DNA from: Pseudomonas sp. MWU13-2100
Lineage (GTDB): Bacteria; Pseudomonadota; Gammaproteobacteria; Pseudomonadales; Pseudomonadaceae
Length of the DNA: 64,000 bases
Direction of reading: 5' to 3'
Assembly (NCBI RefSeq): GCF_023242365.1
Contig: NZ_JALLIX010000001.1
Location: 186,001 to 250,000, forward strand
The notes under the pieces were generated by a model. It made no database searches. It saw only the letters and a program-made list of their open reading frames with translations, and had not been told where the DNA came from. Of this stretch, positions 42,814 through 51,553 are shown piece after piece. The position numbers and the translations under genes were made by a program. Position 1 is the first letter of the stretch. Each line of letters starts with the position of its first letter.

Positions 42814-44224
42814 TGATTTCCAGTCGGCCGAGCAGCATGCCCAAGGACAGGATCCACTTGGCCGCGTCCGGAAGGGTGGAGAAATTGCCGGATGGCCCGA
42901 TCACCTCGCCCAGTCCCGGCCCCACGCCGGAGACGGTGCTGGCGGCGCCGGTAAGGGCGGTCATCCAGTCCAGCCCCAGTAGCGACAGGGCCAGCGCGAT
43001 GGCGCAAATGGTGATGGCGAAGAAGAACGAGAAGGTCAGGATCGAACGTACGATTTCTTCGTCGAGACGGTGACCGTTGTATTTCTGCTTGATCACCGCC
43101 CGCGGATGGATCAACTGGTTGAGGTTGGCCTTGAGCAGGATATAGGCCACCTGGAAACGGAACACCTTGATCCCCCCGGCCGTCGAGCCCGAGCAACCGC
43201 CGACGAAGCCCAGGTAGAAAAACAGCATCAGGGAGAAGTTGCCCCACAGGCTGTAATCGCCCAGGGCAAAGCCGGTGGTGGTGACCACCGAGGTCACGTT
43301 CAACGCCACATGGCGCAGGGCGTCGAGCCAGTGCAGGTTGGTAGTCCACCAGTACCAGGTGCCGAGCACCAGCCAGGTCACCAGCAGCAGGCCGAGCAAA
43401 CCCTGCACCTGCTGGTCCTTGATCAGCGCCTTGCGATGACCGCGCAGGGTCGCCACGTAGAGGGTGAATGGCAGGCTGCCGAGAATCATCACCATCACCG
43501 CCACCCAGTGCACCGCCGGTTGGCTCCATTTGGCCAGGGACTGGTCCGAGGTGGAGAAACCACCGGTGGAAATCGCCGACATGGCATGGTTGATCGCATC
43601 GAACAGGCTCATCCCGGCCGACCAGAAGGCCAGGCTACCGAGGAGGGTGATGCCGACATAGGCGCTGACGATCAGGCGCGCCACCATGTGCGAGCGCGGC
43701 ATGACCTTTTGCGAACGGTCCGAGGATTCAGTCTGGAACAGGCGCATGCCACCGATGCGCAGCAGCGGCAGGATGGCTACCGCCATGCCGATAAAGCCGA
43801 TCCCACCCAGCCAGTGCAGCAACGAGCGCCAGATCAGGATGCCCGGGGACATGCTGTCCAGGCCGCTGAGCACGGTCGAACCGGTGGCGGTGATACCCGA
43901 CATGCTTTCGAAAAAGGCGTCGGTGTAGCTGGTGCGCAAGGTCAGCACGAAGGGCAGCGCGGCGAAAATGCACACCACCACCCAGCTTGAGACTGTGAGG
44001 AGGTACATGTCCCGGGGGCGCAGTTGCACCTGTTCCGGGCGACCGCGGATCACCAGCGCCAGGCCGGCGAGGAAGGTGATGGTACTAGCCCGGAGAAAGG
44101 CCGGCAGGTCGCCGGTGCGCTCGAAGATCACCAGGACCAGCATGGGGATGGTCATGCTGACGGCGAGGGTAATCAGGAAGATGCCGATGATGAAACCGAT
44201 GATGCGCAGGGTCGGCAACGCCAT
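42770..44224 (-). CDS. trkH: Trk potassium uptake channel subunit
   Basis: A 484-residue channel protein with the four-fold MPM repeats of the TrkH/TrkG/KtrB family; selectivity-filter regions are visible at GITATGSTVL, MSAISTGGFST, VVTTTGFALG and ASTVSGVGPGLG. TrkH imports K+ together with the cytoplasmic NAD/ATP-binding TrkA ring, which is encoded elsewhere. ATG 44224 (MALPTLRIIGFIIG) fits family length; the frame continues upstream but is antisense to the nitroreductase gene. Convergent overlap of 44 bp with an AraC gene. Confidence 0.94.
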   Translation of the reverse strand: MALPTLRIIGFIIGIFLITLAVSMTIPMLVLVIFERTGDLPAFLRASTITFLAGLALVIRGRPEQVQLRPRDMYLLTVSSWVVVCIFAALPFVLTLRTSYTDAFFESMSGITATGSTVLSGLDSMSPGILIWRSLLHWLGGIGFIGMAVAILPLLRIGGMRLFQTESSDRSQKVMPRSHMVARLIVSAYVGITLLGSLAFWSAGMSLFDAINHAMSAISTGGFSTSDQSLAKWSQPAVHWVAVMVMILGSLPFTLYVATLRGHRKALIKDQQVQGLLGLLLVTWLVLGTWYWWTTNLHWLDALRHVALNVTSVVTTTGFALGDYSLWGNFSLMLFFYLGFVGGCSGSTAGGIKVFRFQVAYILLKANLNQLIHPRAVIKQKYNGHRLDEEIVRSILTFSFFFAITICAIALALSLLGLDWMTALTGAASTVSGVGPGLGEVIGPSGNFSTLPDAAKWILSLGMLLGRLEIITVFVLCIPAFWRH

Positions 44225-44344
44225 GAAATAAGCTCGGAAAAGGGGGACAGGCGCCATTTTACCCGTGACCCCGGTCATGTAAACCGGCACGGCGGCCCAG
44301 GATCTGGCTAGAATAGCCCGATCATTTTCCAGAAGAGGTGGCCG

Positions 44345-44905
44345 ATGGAGGCTCTCGACAATTTGCTCAATCGTGTTTCCGCGCCGCGCCTGCTCGATCC
44401 CGCACCGACGCAGGCCCAACGCGATATCCTGTTCGCCGCCGCCATGCGTGCACCGGATCACGGGCAACTGCGGCCTTGGCGTTTCCTCACCGTGGAGGGG
44501 GCGGCCCGCGAGCAGTTGGGTAGCCTGCTGGCCGAGGCGGTACGCCTGCAGGAAGGCGAGGCGACCCCGGCGGCCATCGACAAGGCCCATGCCATGCCTT
44601 TGCGCGCACCGTTGGTGATTGTGGTGGTGGCGCGTTTGCGGGAGCACTTCAAGGTGCCGAAGTCCGAACAGTTGCTGGCGGTAGGTTGTGCGGCCCACGG
44701 CATCCTGCTGGCGGCCCATGCTCAGGGAATCGGCGCGGTGTGGCGTACCGGCGAGCTATCCTATTCGCGCCATGTAGCCAAGGGTCTGGGGCTGGGCGAC
44801 GACGAGGAAGTGATCGCCTTCCTGTACCTGGGCACGCCGCAGAACGAGCTGCGCCAGCCGCCGAAGGTCGATCTGACGGAGTTTGTCAGCGCCTGGTCGG
44901 CTTGA
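44345..44905 (+). CDS. Nitroreductase family protein, YdjA-like
   Basis: A 186-residue FMN-binding nitroreductase. RMRAPDHGQLRPWRFLTVEG-like N-terminal block (reads AMRAPDHGQLRPWRFLTVEG) and LYLGTPQNE near the end fit the minimal YdjA group, which lacks the usual mobile helices and works as a dimer. Physiological substrate unknown. GAGG precedes ATG. Convergent with the Cpx-type kinase gene (2 bp between stops), so transcription may interfere. Confidence 0.9.
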   Translation: MEALDNLLNRVSAPRLLDPAPTQAQRDILFAAAMRAPDHGQLRPWRFLTVEGAAREQLGSLLAEAVRLQEGEATPAAIDKAHAMPLRAPLVIVVVARLREHFKVPKSEQLLAVGCAAHGILLAAHAQGIGAVWRTGELSYSRHVAKGLGLGDDEEVIAFLYLGTPQNELRQPPKVDLTEFVSAWSA

Positions 44906-44907
44906 AG

Positions 44908-46242
44908 TTAAACCAGCGCCCCAGGCTCCAAAGGCAGATCCAGTTTGGCGATAAACCCGCCCTCGGGATGATTCGCCAGCACCAGGCTGCCGCCGTGCCG
45001 TTCCGCCGCCCGCCGGGCGATGGCCAGTCCCAGGCCGTGGCCCGGTGCGGTCTGTCCTGGCGCTCGATAGAAGGGTTCGCCCAGTTGTGCCAGGTGCGCG
45101 GGCTCCACGCCGGGGCCATGGTCGCGCACGCTGATTTCGATGCGTTCACCCAGCCGTTGTGCGTGCAGCTCGATGGGCTGGCCTTCGGGATTGAAACGCT
45201 GGGCGTTGCGCAGCAGGTTATCCACAGCGCGTTCGATCATGGTCGGCCAGCCCTTGAAGTTCAGCGGCGGGTCGCCGTCGAAGTGCACTGTCTGTTCCGG
45301 GCAGCCCAGGTTGGCGTCTTTCTGCAAGGTGGTAAGCAGCGCAGTGAGGTCAACCTCTTCGGCGCTGGCCTGGTCGGAGTCGACCCGGGCCAGGGTGAGA
45401 ATTTCGCTGATCAGCGCTTCCAGTCGGTCGCATTCACGGGTCAGGCGCGGCCACAGCCGTTCGCGCTCCTCGGGGCCGGCGCGCTCGGCGAGCGCCAGGG
45501 CGATGCGCAGGCGTGCCAGCGGTGAACGCAATTCATGGGAGACATCCCTCAGCAGTTGGCGCTGGCTGCCGATCAGGCTTTGCAGGCGTGCGCCCATCAG
45601 GTTGAAGTCCTTGGCCAGCACGCCGAACTCGTCGCGTCGCCCCGCCAGTTTGGCCAGGCTGTTCTGCTGATAGGTGGTCTGCCCCAGGTCATGCACGGCG
45701 CCGCGCAGGCGACTCAGGGGGCGGGTGATGGACAGGGTCACCAGCAGACTGAACAAGGTCAGCACCACCAGCGCGATCCCCAGGGCACTGAGCGGGCGCA
45801 GCAGGCTTTCGCGGTGCCAGGCGTCCAGTTCCGGGTGTGGGATACGGTAGATCAGCAGGTAGGTCTCGCCGCTTTTCGGGCTGGTGTACTCGACCGTCAG
45901 GCGCCGCCAGGGCAGCTTGCGGTCATCGTTGTTCTGACGCGCTTCAAAGGCTGCGGCCCGACGTGGAAAAGTCCCACGGACCAGCGGGTCGCCGGCTTCG
46001 TTGAGCACCTGCACATCAATGTGATAACGCTGCTTGCGTTGCTCCAGAATCGCCTGGGCGGCTTCTTCGCCCTGGCTTTCATAGGTCTGCGTCCATTCTT
46101 CGGCCAGGCTGTTCAGCCCGGGATGACGACTGAGAATCCAGGTGTCCTGGTTGAGGATGTGCATGAGCAGAATCGATAGGCCCGCGACAAGGGCAATGGC
46201 CAGCCAGAAGCTGGCCAGGATGCGCCAGAACAGTGATCGCAC
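44908..46242 (-). CDS. cpxS: Envelope-stress sensor histidine kinase (Cpx-type)
   Basis: A 444-residue kinase: membrane helix (about 8-30), periplasmic sensor loop (30-155), second helix (155-180), HAMP domain (180-235), phosphorylatable His in RDVSHELRSPLARLR, and ATPase motifs NLLRNAQRFN, DHGPGV and GHGLGLAIA. It is the third gene after the response regulator and Spy-like gene, a layout I recall as PA3204-PA3206 of P. aeruginosa (CpxR/CpxS). A hairpin terminator precedes it, which may reduce kinase level relative to Spy. CpxA is the enterobacterial name. Confidence 0.88.
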   Translation of the reverse strand: MRSLFWRILASFWLAIALVAGLSILLMHILNQDTWILSRHPGLNSLAEEWTQTYESQGEEAAQAILEQRKQRYHIDVQVLNEAGDPLVRGTFPRRAAAFEARQNNDDRKLPWRRLTVEYTSPKSGETYLLIYRIPHPELDAWHRESLLRPLSALGIALVVLTLFSLLVTLSITRPLSRLRGAVHDLGQTTYQQNSLAKLAGRRDEFGVLAKDFNLMGARLQSLIGSQRQLLRDVSHELRSPLARLRIALALAERAGPEERERLWPRLTRECDRLEALISEILTLARVDSDQASAEEVDLTALLTTLQKDANLGCPEQTVHFDGDPPLNFKGWPTMIERAVDNLLRNAQRFNPEGQPIELHAQRLGERIEISVRDHGPGVEPAHLAQLGEPFYRAPGQTAPGHGLGLAIARRAAERHGGSLVLANHPEGGFIAKLDLPLEPGALV

Positions 46243-46264
46243 AGCAAGTCCTCAACCCAAGGGT

Positions 46265-46302
46265 ACAAACGAAGAAAGCCCGACGGCGTCGGCCGTCGGG
46301 CT
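46265..46302 (-). terminator. Intra-operon hairpin terminator
   Basis: AGCCCGACGG (46277-46286) pairs perfectly with CCGTCGGGCT (46293-46302). On the minus strand it is followed by CTTTCTTCGTTT. It lies between the Spy-like and kinase genes. Confidence 0.75.
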
Positions 46303-46316
46303 GGAGCATTCGCGGA

Positions 46317-46742
46317 TTATTGCGCTTTTTGCGCTTGTTGCGCCTTCCAGGCTTTGAATTCGGTCCATTCGGCACGGCGCTCGGCCTGCTTTTTCTGCAT
46401 TTCGTCAAAGGTTTTCTGCTGTTCAGGATTCAGCAGGGCGCGGATCTGGCTCTGGGTTTTCTGGCGAGCGGCATCCAGTTCACCTTTGAACGCGGTCTTA
46501 TCGGCAGGCGCGAGTTTTTCCAGGTACTTGCCAACGATCTCTTTGCGATCGTGCCGCTGTTCGCCGATCAGTTTGCGGATCTGTTGGCGCTGCTCCTTGG
46601 TCAGGTCCAGTTTCTGGAAAGGACCTTGGCCGTGGTGCTGGCCGTATTCCGGGCCGCCCATCGGGCCACCACCTTCAGGCATGGCCATGGCCACGGTCGG
46701 GAGGGCTGCTGCGAACATCAGGGCGATAAGGGTCTTGCGCAT
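46317..46742 (-). CDS. Spy/CpxP-family periplasmic chaperone
   Basis: A 141-residue precursor with a signal peptide (RKTLIALMFAAALPTVAMA) and the LTxxQ pattern LTKEQRQQIRKLIGE plus a second copy-like ALLNPEQQKTFDEM, typical of Spy/CpxP, helical ATP-independent chaperones. ATG 46742 has AAGGAG. In E. coli CpxP inhibits the kinase and Spy protects periplasmic proteins. A CpxR-like box lies about 82-97 bp upstream, and the gene is followed by a terminator. Confidence 0.9.
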   Translation of the reverse strand: MRKTLIALMFAAALPTVAMAMPEGGGPMGGPEYGQHHGQGPFQKLDLTKEQRQQIRKLIGEQRHDRKEIVGKYLEKLAPADKTAFKGELDAARQKTQSQIRALLNPEQQKTFDEMQKKQAERRAEWTEFKAWKAQQAQKAQ

Positions 46743-46823
46743 GGTGGTTCTCCTTGTCTCGATTCCGGTCAGTCCGGATGAGTACAGATTAAGGAGTTCA
46801 AGGTCAGCGGCGGTCAGCGGAGG

Positions 46824-46839
46824 GTAAAGCTTGGGTAAA
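46824..46839 (-). promoter_or_regulatory. CpxR-type binding box
   Basis: Two GTAAA repeats (46824-46828 and 46835-46839) on the plus strand, 6 bp apart, i.e. TTTAC direct repeats with an 11-bp period for the Spy-like gene. This matches the E. coli CpxR consensus GTAAA-N(5)-GTAAA within one base of spacing. It is 82 bp upstream of the Spy-like start codon. Confidence 0.7.
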
Positions 46840-46910
46840 GACGTTTTCGGCGCGGGCTGACACTCGTAGGCAGCGGGTTGCCGCAATACCTGTCAGGCGA
46901 GTGCGATCTG

Positions 46911-46994
46911 TGTAGGCGCTGGCTTGCCAGCGATCAGGCCGGCAAGTCTTGCCTAGACCTCGCGGACGCCATCGCCGGCAAGCCGGCTCCCACG
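46911..46994. repeat. REPIN
   Basis: TGTAGGCGCTGGCTTGCCAG at left and CGGCAAGCCGGCTCCCACG at right form an inverted pair of the GGCTTGCC class. It separates the response-regulator gene from the Spy-like promoter. Confidence 0.75.
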
Positions 46995-47002
46995 GGGTGG
47001 CG

Positions 47003-47680
47003 TCAGAGGCTGTAGTAATAACCGCGGCTGCGCAGGGCGACGATGCGCGGGCGGCCGTCCGGATGCGGGCCGATCTTCTTGCGCAGGTTGCTCACGTGCA
47101 TGTCCAGGCTGCGATCGTACAAGGTCAGCTTGCGGCCCAGGGCGATCTGCGCCAGCTCCTGTTTTTCCAGGGGCTCGCCGGGTTGTTGCAGCAGGGCTTC
47201 GAGCAGGCGGCTTTCGGAGACGGTAAGGGTGAAGTCCTGTTGGTCGATGGTGACCACGCCACGCACCGGGCTGAAGCACAGGTCGCCCAGTTCCATCTGG
47301 CTCGGGGTCGCGGTCGGGTGGCTGCGGCGCAGTACGGCGCGCAGGCGCGCGGTCAGTTCCCGGGGGTCGCAGGGCTTGGCCAGATAGTCGTCGGCGCCCA
47401 GTTCCAGGCCGAGGATGCGGTCCAGTGGCTCGCCACGGGCCGAGAGCATCACCACCGGCAACTCAGGGTGGTCGTTGCGCAATTGCTTGAGCAGTTCCAG
47501 GCCACTGCCATCGGGCAGCATCACATCCAGCACCACGGCGGCCGGGGCGCTGTCCGCCAGGGCCTTGCGCGCGCTCTGGCCATCGTGGCAGGCGCGTACC
47601 TGGAAGCCTTCCTGGCTCAACCAACTGCTCAGGAGCTCACACAACTCCTGGTCATCGTCTATCAGTAACAGGTCGCTCAT
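47003..47680 (-). CDS. cpxR: OmpR-family response regulator (Cpx-type)
   Basis: A 225-residue regulator: receiver domain with acidic DDD at 8-10, phospho-Asp in VVLDVMLPDG (about 51), and Lys in YLAKPCDP (about 103), then an OmpR winged helix (about 130-225; SRLLEALLQQPGEPLEKQEL and LDMHVSNLRKKIG). It pairs with the kinase at 44.9 kb and would bind the GTAAA box before the Spy-like gene. It follows the small coiled-coil protein gene by 33 bp. Confidence 0.9.
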   Translation of the reverse strand: MSDLLLIDDDQELCELLSSWLSQEGFQVRACHDGQSARKALADSAPAAVVLDVMLPDGSGLELLKQLRNDHPELPVVMLSARGEPLDRILGLELGADDYLAKPCDPRELTARLRAVLRRSHPTATPSQMELGDLCFSPVRGVVTIDQQDFTLTVSESRLLEALLQQPGEPLEKQELAQIALGRKLTLYDRSLDMHVSNLRKKIGPHPDGRPRIVALRSRGYYYSL

Positions 47681-47713
47681 GACTCTCTCGATTACGGATT
47701 GCTAATGGCCTGC

Positions 47714-48124
47714 TCAATTCAGCCATTGCCGACGCTGTCTACGTCCGCCGCTGGCGAAGATACCGCAAAGCAGGGCCAGGAGTGCAACTCCCGCGCCGGT
47801 GACAAACCATTGCTGCTGATCGGTCAGCAGGCGGGGGCTGGTACTGGCCTGGGCTTCCTTGAGTTGCAACTTCAGGCGCTGGTTTTCCTGGCGCAGGCGG
47901 CTCAACTGGGCACTTTCACGCTCGGCATCGGCACTCTGCAATTGTTGGCTCAACTCTTCTCGTTGTCGCTCGCTTTCTTTCAAGCGCTGCTGCAAATCGG
48001 TGATCTGGCTACCGGCACTCAAGGACAAGGGGGTGGAGTTGTTCGCCCCCTGACTTTCTTCAGCATGGGCGGTGGCCCCTATCGACAAAATGACCACTAG
48101 CAGAAACAACGGACCTTGGCGCAT
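47714..48124 (-). CDS. Secreted/anchored coiled-coil protein
   Basis: A 136-residue protein with a signal peptide (GPLFLLVVILSIGATAHA), a long polar coiled coil (about 40-95: DLQQRLKESERQREELSQQL) and a C-terminal membrane helix (WFVTGAGVALLALLCGIFA) ending in basic residues. The layout resembles the stalk-plus-anchor half of YgiM/TIGR04211 proteins without the SH3 domain. CAGGAG precedes ATG. It is the gene before cpxR on the same strand and may belong to the envelope-stress unit. Confidence 0.78.
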   Translation of the reverse strand: MRQGPLFLLVVILSIGATAHAEESQGANNSTPLSLSAGSQITDLQQRLKESERQREELSQQLQSADAERESAQLSRLRQENQRLKLQLKEAQASTSPRLLTDQQQWFVTGAGVALLALLCGIFASGGRRQRRQWLN

Positions 48125-48233
48125 CGCAAACTCCTGATTCCAATCGGCATTGGGCAGGTTGTCGGCTGCGGAACGAGAATAATGAGCGATTGGGCCGCGA
48201 TGAACCTTGAAGGTTCATCGCGAGGGGAGACAT

Positions 48234-48533
48234 TTATGGCAGGACTTGTTTGAACGGCTTGACCAGCACCTGGTCGTAGACCCCCGCGGCGACGAACGGA
48301 TCGGCCCCGGCCCAGGCTTGCGCCGCGGCCAGGCTGTCGAATTCGGCGACGATCAGGCTGCCGCTGAAACCGGCGGCGCCCGGGTCGTTGCTGTCCACGG
48401 CCGGGTGCGGGCCGGCCAGGACCAGGCGCCCTTGCGCCTGGAGCTGATGCAGTCGCTCCAGGTGCGCCGGGCGCACGGCCAGGCGTTTTTCCAGGGAGTG
48501 TTCGACGTCGGTGGCGATGATCGCGTAGAGCAT
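48234..48533 (-). CDS. YciI-family protein
   Basis: A 99-residue ferredoxin-like-fold protein with the YciI pattern: [17 protein letters not shown] (conserved His), [10 protein letters not shown] and [10 protein letters not shown]. The His/Asp pair suggests an enzyme but no reaction is known. It begins 1 bp after the yciB stop and is in the usual yciB-yciI order. Confidence 0.88.
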   Translation of the reverse strand: MLYAIIATDVEHSLEKRLAVRPAHLERLHQLQAQGRLVLAGPHPAVDSNDPGAAGFSGSLIVAEFDSLAAAQAWAGADPFVAAGVYDQVLVKPFKQVLP

Positions 48534-48534
48534 G

Positions 48535-49131
48535 TCAGTCCTCGGTTTTCGGGATGGTCGGGTCGGCGTCGTGCAGGTGGCGGGACAGGTAGATGCCCTG
48601 GCCGACCAGGAACAGCAGGGTCATGCCCAGGCTGCCGAATACCTTGAAGTCGACCCAGTACTGCTGGAAGGTGAACGCCACGAACAGGTTGGCGCCGCCG
48701 CAGAACAGGAAAAACACGATCCAGGCCAGGTTCAGGCGGGTCCAGATCGGCTCGGGCAGGCTCAGGGCGTGGCCCATGATGCGCTTGATCAGCAGGCGAT
48801 CACCGATGAAGTGGCTGCCGGCAAAGGCCAGGGCGAACAGCCAGTTGACCACCGGGGCTTTCCATTTGAGGAAGGTTTCGCTGTGGAAGGCCAGGGTCAG
48901 GCTGCCGAAGACCAGGCAGGCGACCAAGGTCAGCCACTGGCTTTTTTCCAGTTTGCGGTGGGTGACGAAGAGGGTGCCGTAGACCACCAGGGAACTGATG
49001 ATCAGCATGGCCGTGGCGCTGTAGATACCGCCCACGGTCAGACTGTGGCCGGCGATCTCCATGACCCGCGGTTCGATTTTGTAGACGATGAAGAACAGGA
49101 AGAGCGGGATGAAATCGATGAATTGTTTCAC
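48535..49131 (-). CDS. yciB: Septation protein A family (YciB/IspZ)
   Basis: A 198-residue inner-membrane protein with five to six helices. GTG 49131 gives [18 protein letters not shown], the canonical family start; upstream ATG codons lack support, though no clear Shine-Dalgarno precedes the GTG. Family members affect cell-envelope and division-site synthesis. Followed by yciI, divergent from the PHP gene. Confidence 0.88.
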   Translation of the reverse strand: MKQFIDFIPLFLFFIVYKIEPRVMEIAGHSLTVGGIYSATAMLIISSLVVYGTLFVTHRKLEKSQWLTLVACLVFGSLTLAFHSETFLKWKAPVVNWLFALAFAGSHFIGDRLLIKRIMGHALSLPEPIWTRLNLAWIVFFLFCGGANLFVAFTFQQYWVDFKVFGSLGMTLLFLVGQGIYLSRHLHDADPTIPKTED

Positions 49132-49215
49132 AGTGGCAGCCAGAAGCAGGATGTGACGGCATAATAACAAACATCATTGCCAGCGAAAGCGCCGCCTAGA
49201 GGTTATTCAATTCCC

Positions 49216-50079
49216 GTGGAAATCGATCTGCACTGCCATAGCACGGCCTCCGACGGCGCCCTCGCGCCCGCGGTCCTGGTTGCCCGTGCGCACGAGAGAG
49301 GCGTGCGGGTCCTGGCCCTGACCGATCACGACACCCTCGAAGGCCTCGCCGAAGCCCGTACGGCGGCGGATGCGCTGGGGATGCGGTTGGTCAACGGCGT
49401 CGAGTTGTCCTGCACCTGGGGCGGCGCGACCATCCATGTGCTGGGCTATGGTTTCGACGTCAACGCACCGGCGCTGGTCGAGGCCATCGCCCGCTTGCAC
49501 GAGGGGCGCTGGCTGCGCTCCGAGGAAATCAGCCGCAAGCTGGCGCTCAAGGGCATGCCCGGTGCCCTGGAAGGCGCTCGGGCGATCCAGCAGGAGCTGG
49601 GCGATAGCGGCAATGCTCCGGCGCGTCCGCATTTCGCCGATTTCCTGGTGCGCGGCGGTTTCGTCAAGGATCGCGCCGAGGCCTTTCGCAAGTGGCTCGG
49701 CGCGGGCAAGCTGGGGGACGTCAAGCTGCACTGGCCGACCCTGGAAGACACCGTCGCGACCTTGCGCGAATCCGGCGCCTGGGTCAGCCTGGCGCATCCC
49801 TGGCATTACGATTTCACCCGCAGCAAGCGTCGCAAGCTGATTGGGGACTATATTCAAGCAGGTGGCCACGCAATCGAAGTGGTCAATGGGCATCAACCCG
49901 CCGAGCAGGTAGGCAGTCTGGCGATCCTTGCCCGTGAGTTTGGGCTGCTGGTCAGTGCCGGCAGTGATTTCCATGGTCCCGGAGGCTGGTCCGAGATCGG
50001 TGAATACCGCCCGGTCCCTGAAGATCTGCCACCACTCTGGTGTCGCTTCAAACATGAGCAACCTACTGCCGTCGTCTGA
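49216..50079 (+). CDS. PHP-domain phosphoesterase, RNase AM-like (YciV/TrpH)
   Basis: A 287-residue protein from GTG 49216 (VEIDLHCHSTASDG). Metal ligands of the PHP fold are visible: DLHCHS, LTDHDTLEG, GVELSC, SLAHPWHY and SAGSDFHGPG. E. coli YciV (Rnm/RNase AM) is a 5'-3' exonuclease that trims rRNA and short RNAs. Start of a plus-strand run with yciO-scpA-scpB. Confidence 0.88.
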   Translation: MEIDLHCHSTASDGALAPAVLVARAHERGVRVLALTDHDTLEGLAEARTAADALGMRLVNGVELSCTWGGATIHVLGYGFDVNAPALVEAIARLHEGRWLRSEEISRKLALKGMPGALEGARAIQQELGDSGNAPARPHFADFLVRGGFVKDRAEAFRKWLGAGKLGDVKLHWPTLEDTVATLRESGAWVSLAHPWHYDFTRSKRRKLIGDYIQAGGHAIEVVNGHQPAEQVGSLAILAREFGLLVSAGSDFHGPGGWSEIGEYRPVPEDLPPLWCRFKHEQPTAVV

Positions 50080-50092
50080 ACAGGTAGAAAAT

Positions 50093-50722
50093 GTGAGTCA
50101 ATTTTTCCAGATTCATCCGGAAAACCCGCAGGCGCGCCTGATCAAACAGGCGGTGGAAATCATTCGCAAGGGTGGGGTGGTGATCTATCCCACCGATTCG
50201 TCCTATGCCATCGGTTGCCGGATCGGCGACAAGACGGCGGTCGAGCGGGTGCGCCGTTTGCGGCAACTCGACGAAAAGCACAACTTCGCGTTGATCTGCA
50301 GCGATCTCTCGCAGCTGGGGCTGTTCGCCAAGGTCGATACCGGCCTGTTTCGTCTGCTCAAGGCACATACGCCGGGGCCCTACACCTTTATCCTGAATGC
50401 CACCCGGGAAGTTCCGCGGTTGTTGCTGCATCCGAAGAAACGCACCATCGGCCTGCGCATCCCCAGCCATCCGATTGCCCTGGCGCTGCTCGAAGAGCTG
50501 GGCGAGCCGCTGATGAGCGTCAGTCTGATCATGCCGGGCGAGACCGATCCGATGAGCGATCCCTACGAGATCCGCCAGTTGCTCGAGCATCAGGTCGATC
50601 TGGTGATCGACGGCGGCTTTGGCGGGATCAAGGCATCGACGGTGATCAACCTGGCGGACGGCGAACCGGAAGTGGTCCGGGTGGGCTGCGGCGATCCTGC
50701 GCCGTTCATGGTCGAGGCCTGA
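50093..50722 (+). CDS. yciO: YciO-type Sua5/TsaC-family protein
   Basis: A 209-residue YrdC-like protein from GTG 50093 (VSQFFQIHPENPQARL; AGGTAG upstream). KGGVVIYPTDSSYAIG is the nucleotide-threonine pocket and RTIGLRIPSHPIALAL the conserved KRxR-like part; STVINL closes the fold. YciO paralogues are closely related to TsaC, which makes threonylcarbamoyl-AMP for tRNA t6A, but their own role is less clear. scpA starts on the base after its stop. Confidence 0.88.
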   Translation: MSQFFQIHPENPQARLIKQAVEIIRKGGVVIYPTDSSYAIGCRIGDKTAVERVRRLRQLDEKHNFALICSDLSQLGLFAKVDTGLFRLLKAHTPGPYTFILNATREVPRLLLHPKKRTIGLRIPSHPIALALLEELGEPLMSVSLIMPGETDPMSDPYEIRQLLEHQVDLVIDGGFGGIKASTVINLADGEPEVVRVGCGDPAPFMVEA

Positions 50723-51541
50723 ATGTCCGCCGTGGAAACCGTCGACAGCCAGGCCGATGCCCAGCAGGAGCTGCCGTTCGCCCTGGTCTATGGCCGGGCG
50801 GTCACCGAGATGCCGCTGGACCTGTATATCCCGCCGGACGCTCTGGAAGTCTTCCTCGAAGCCTTCGAAGGCCCGCTGGACCTGCTGCTCTACCTGATCC
50901 GCAAGCAGAACATCGATATCCTCGACATTCCGGTGGCGGAAATCACCCGCCAGTACATGGGGTATGTCGAGCTGATGAAGTCGGTGCGCCTGGAGCTGGC
51001 CGCCGAGTACCTGGTGATGGCGGCCATGCTGGCCGAGATCAAGTCGCGGATGCTGTTGCCGCGTTCGGCCGAAGTCGAGGAGGAAGAGGATGATCCAAGG
51101 GCCGAACTGATCCGCCGCCTGCAGGAGTACGAGCGCTTCAAAAGCGCCGCCGAGGGCCTCGACACCTTGCCCCGGGTCGGTCGCGATGTGCTGGTGCCCA
51201 AGCTCGATGCCCCCGAGGCCCGGGCGCGCAAGCTGTTGCCGGAAGTGAGCCTGGAAGAGGTGTTGATGTCCATGGCCGAGGTCCTGCGTCGCGGCGACCT
51301 GTTCGAAAGCCATCAGGTCAGCCGTGAGCAACTGTCGACCCGCGAGCGCATGAGCGATGTGCTGGAGCGCCTCAAGGGTGGCGGCTTCGTGCCCTTTGTC
51401 GAGTTGTTTACCGCCGAGGAAGGGCGCCTGGGGGTGGTGGTGACCTTTATGGCGATTCTCGAGCTGGTCAAGGAATCCCTGGTCGAACTGGTGCAGAATG
51501 AACCCTTTACGGCGATCCATGTGCGGGCGCGCGCTGAATAA
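50723..51541 (+). CDS. scpA: Segregation and condensation protein A
   Basis: A 272-residue kleisin. FEGPLDLLLYLIRKQNIDIL is the ScpA N-terminal signature (SMC neck binding) and EIKSRMLLPR follows; the C-terminal winged helix (GGGFVPFVELFTAEEGRLGV) binds the SMC head. It acts with ScpB and an SMC/MksB ATPase in chromosome compaction. The N-terminus is about 35 residues longer than minimal ScpA. Adjacent start/stop and close spacing with yciO and scpB indicate one operon. Confidence 0.93.
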   Translation: MSAVETVDSQADAQQELPFALVYGRAVTEMPLDLYIPPDALEVFLEAFEGPLDLLLYLIRKQNIDILDIPVAEITRQYMGYVELMKSVRLELAAEYLVMAAMLAEIKSRMLLPRSAEVEEEEDDPRAELIRRLQEYERFKSAAEGLDTLPRVGRDVLVPKLDAPEARARKLLPEVSLEEVLMSMAEVLRRGDLFESHQVSREQLSTRERMSDVLERLKGGGFVPFVELFTAEEGRLGVVVTFMAILELVKESLVELVQNEPFTAIHVRARAE

Positions 51542-51553
51542 CGAGCACAATCC

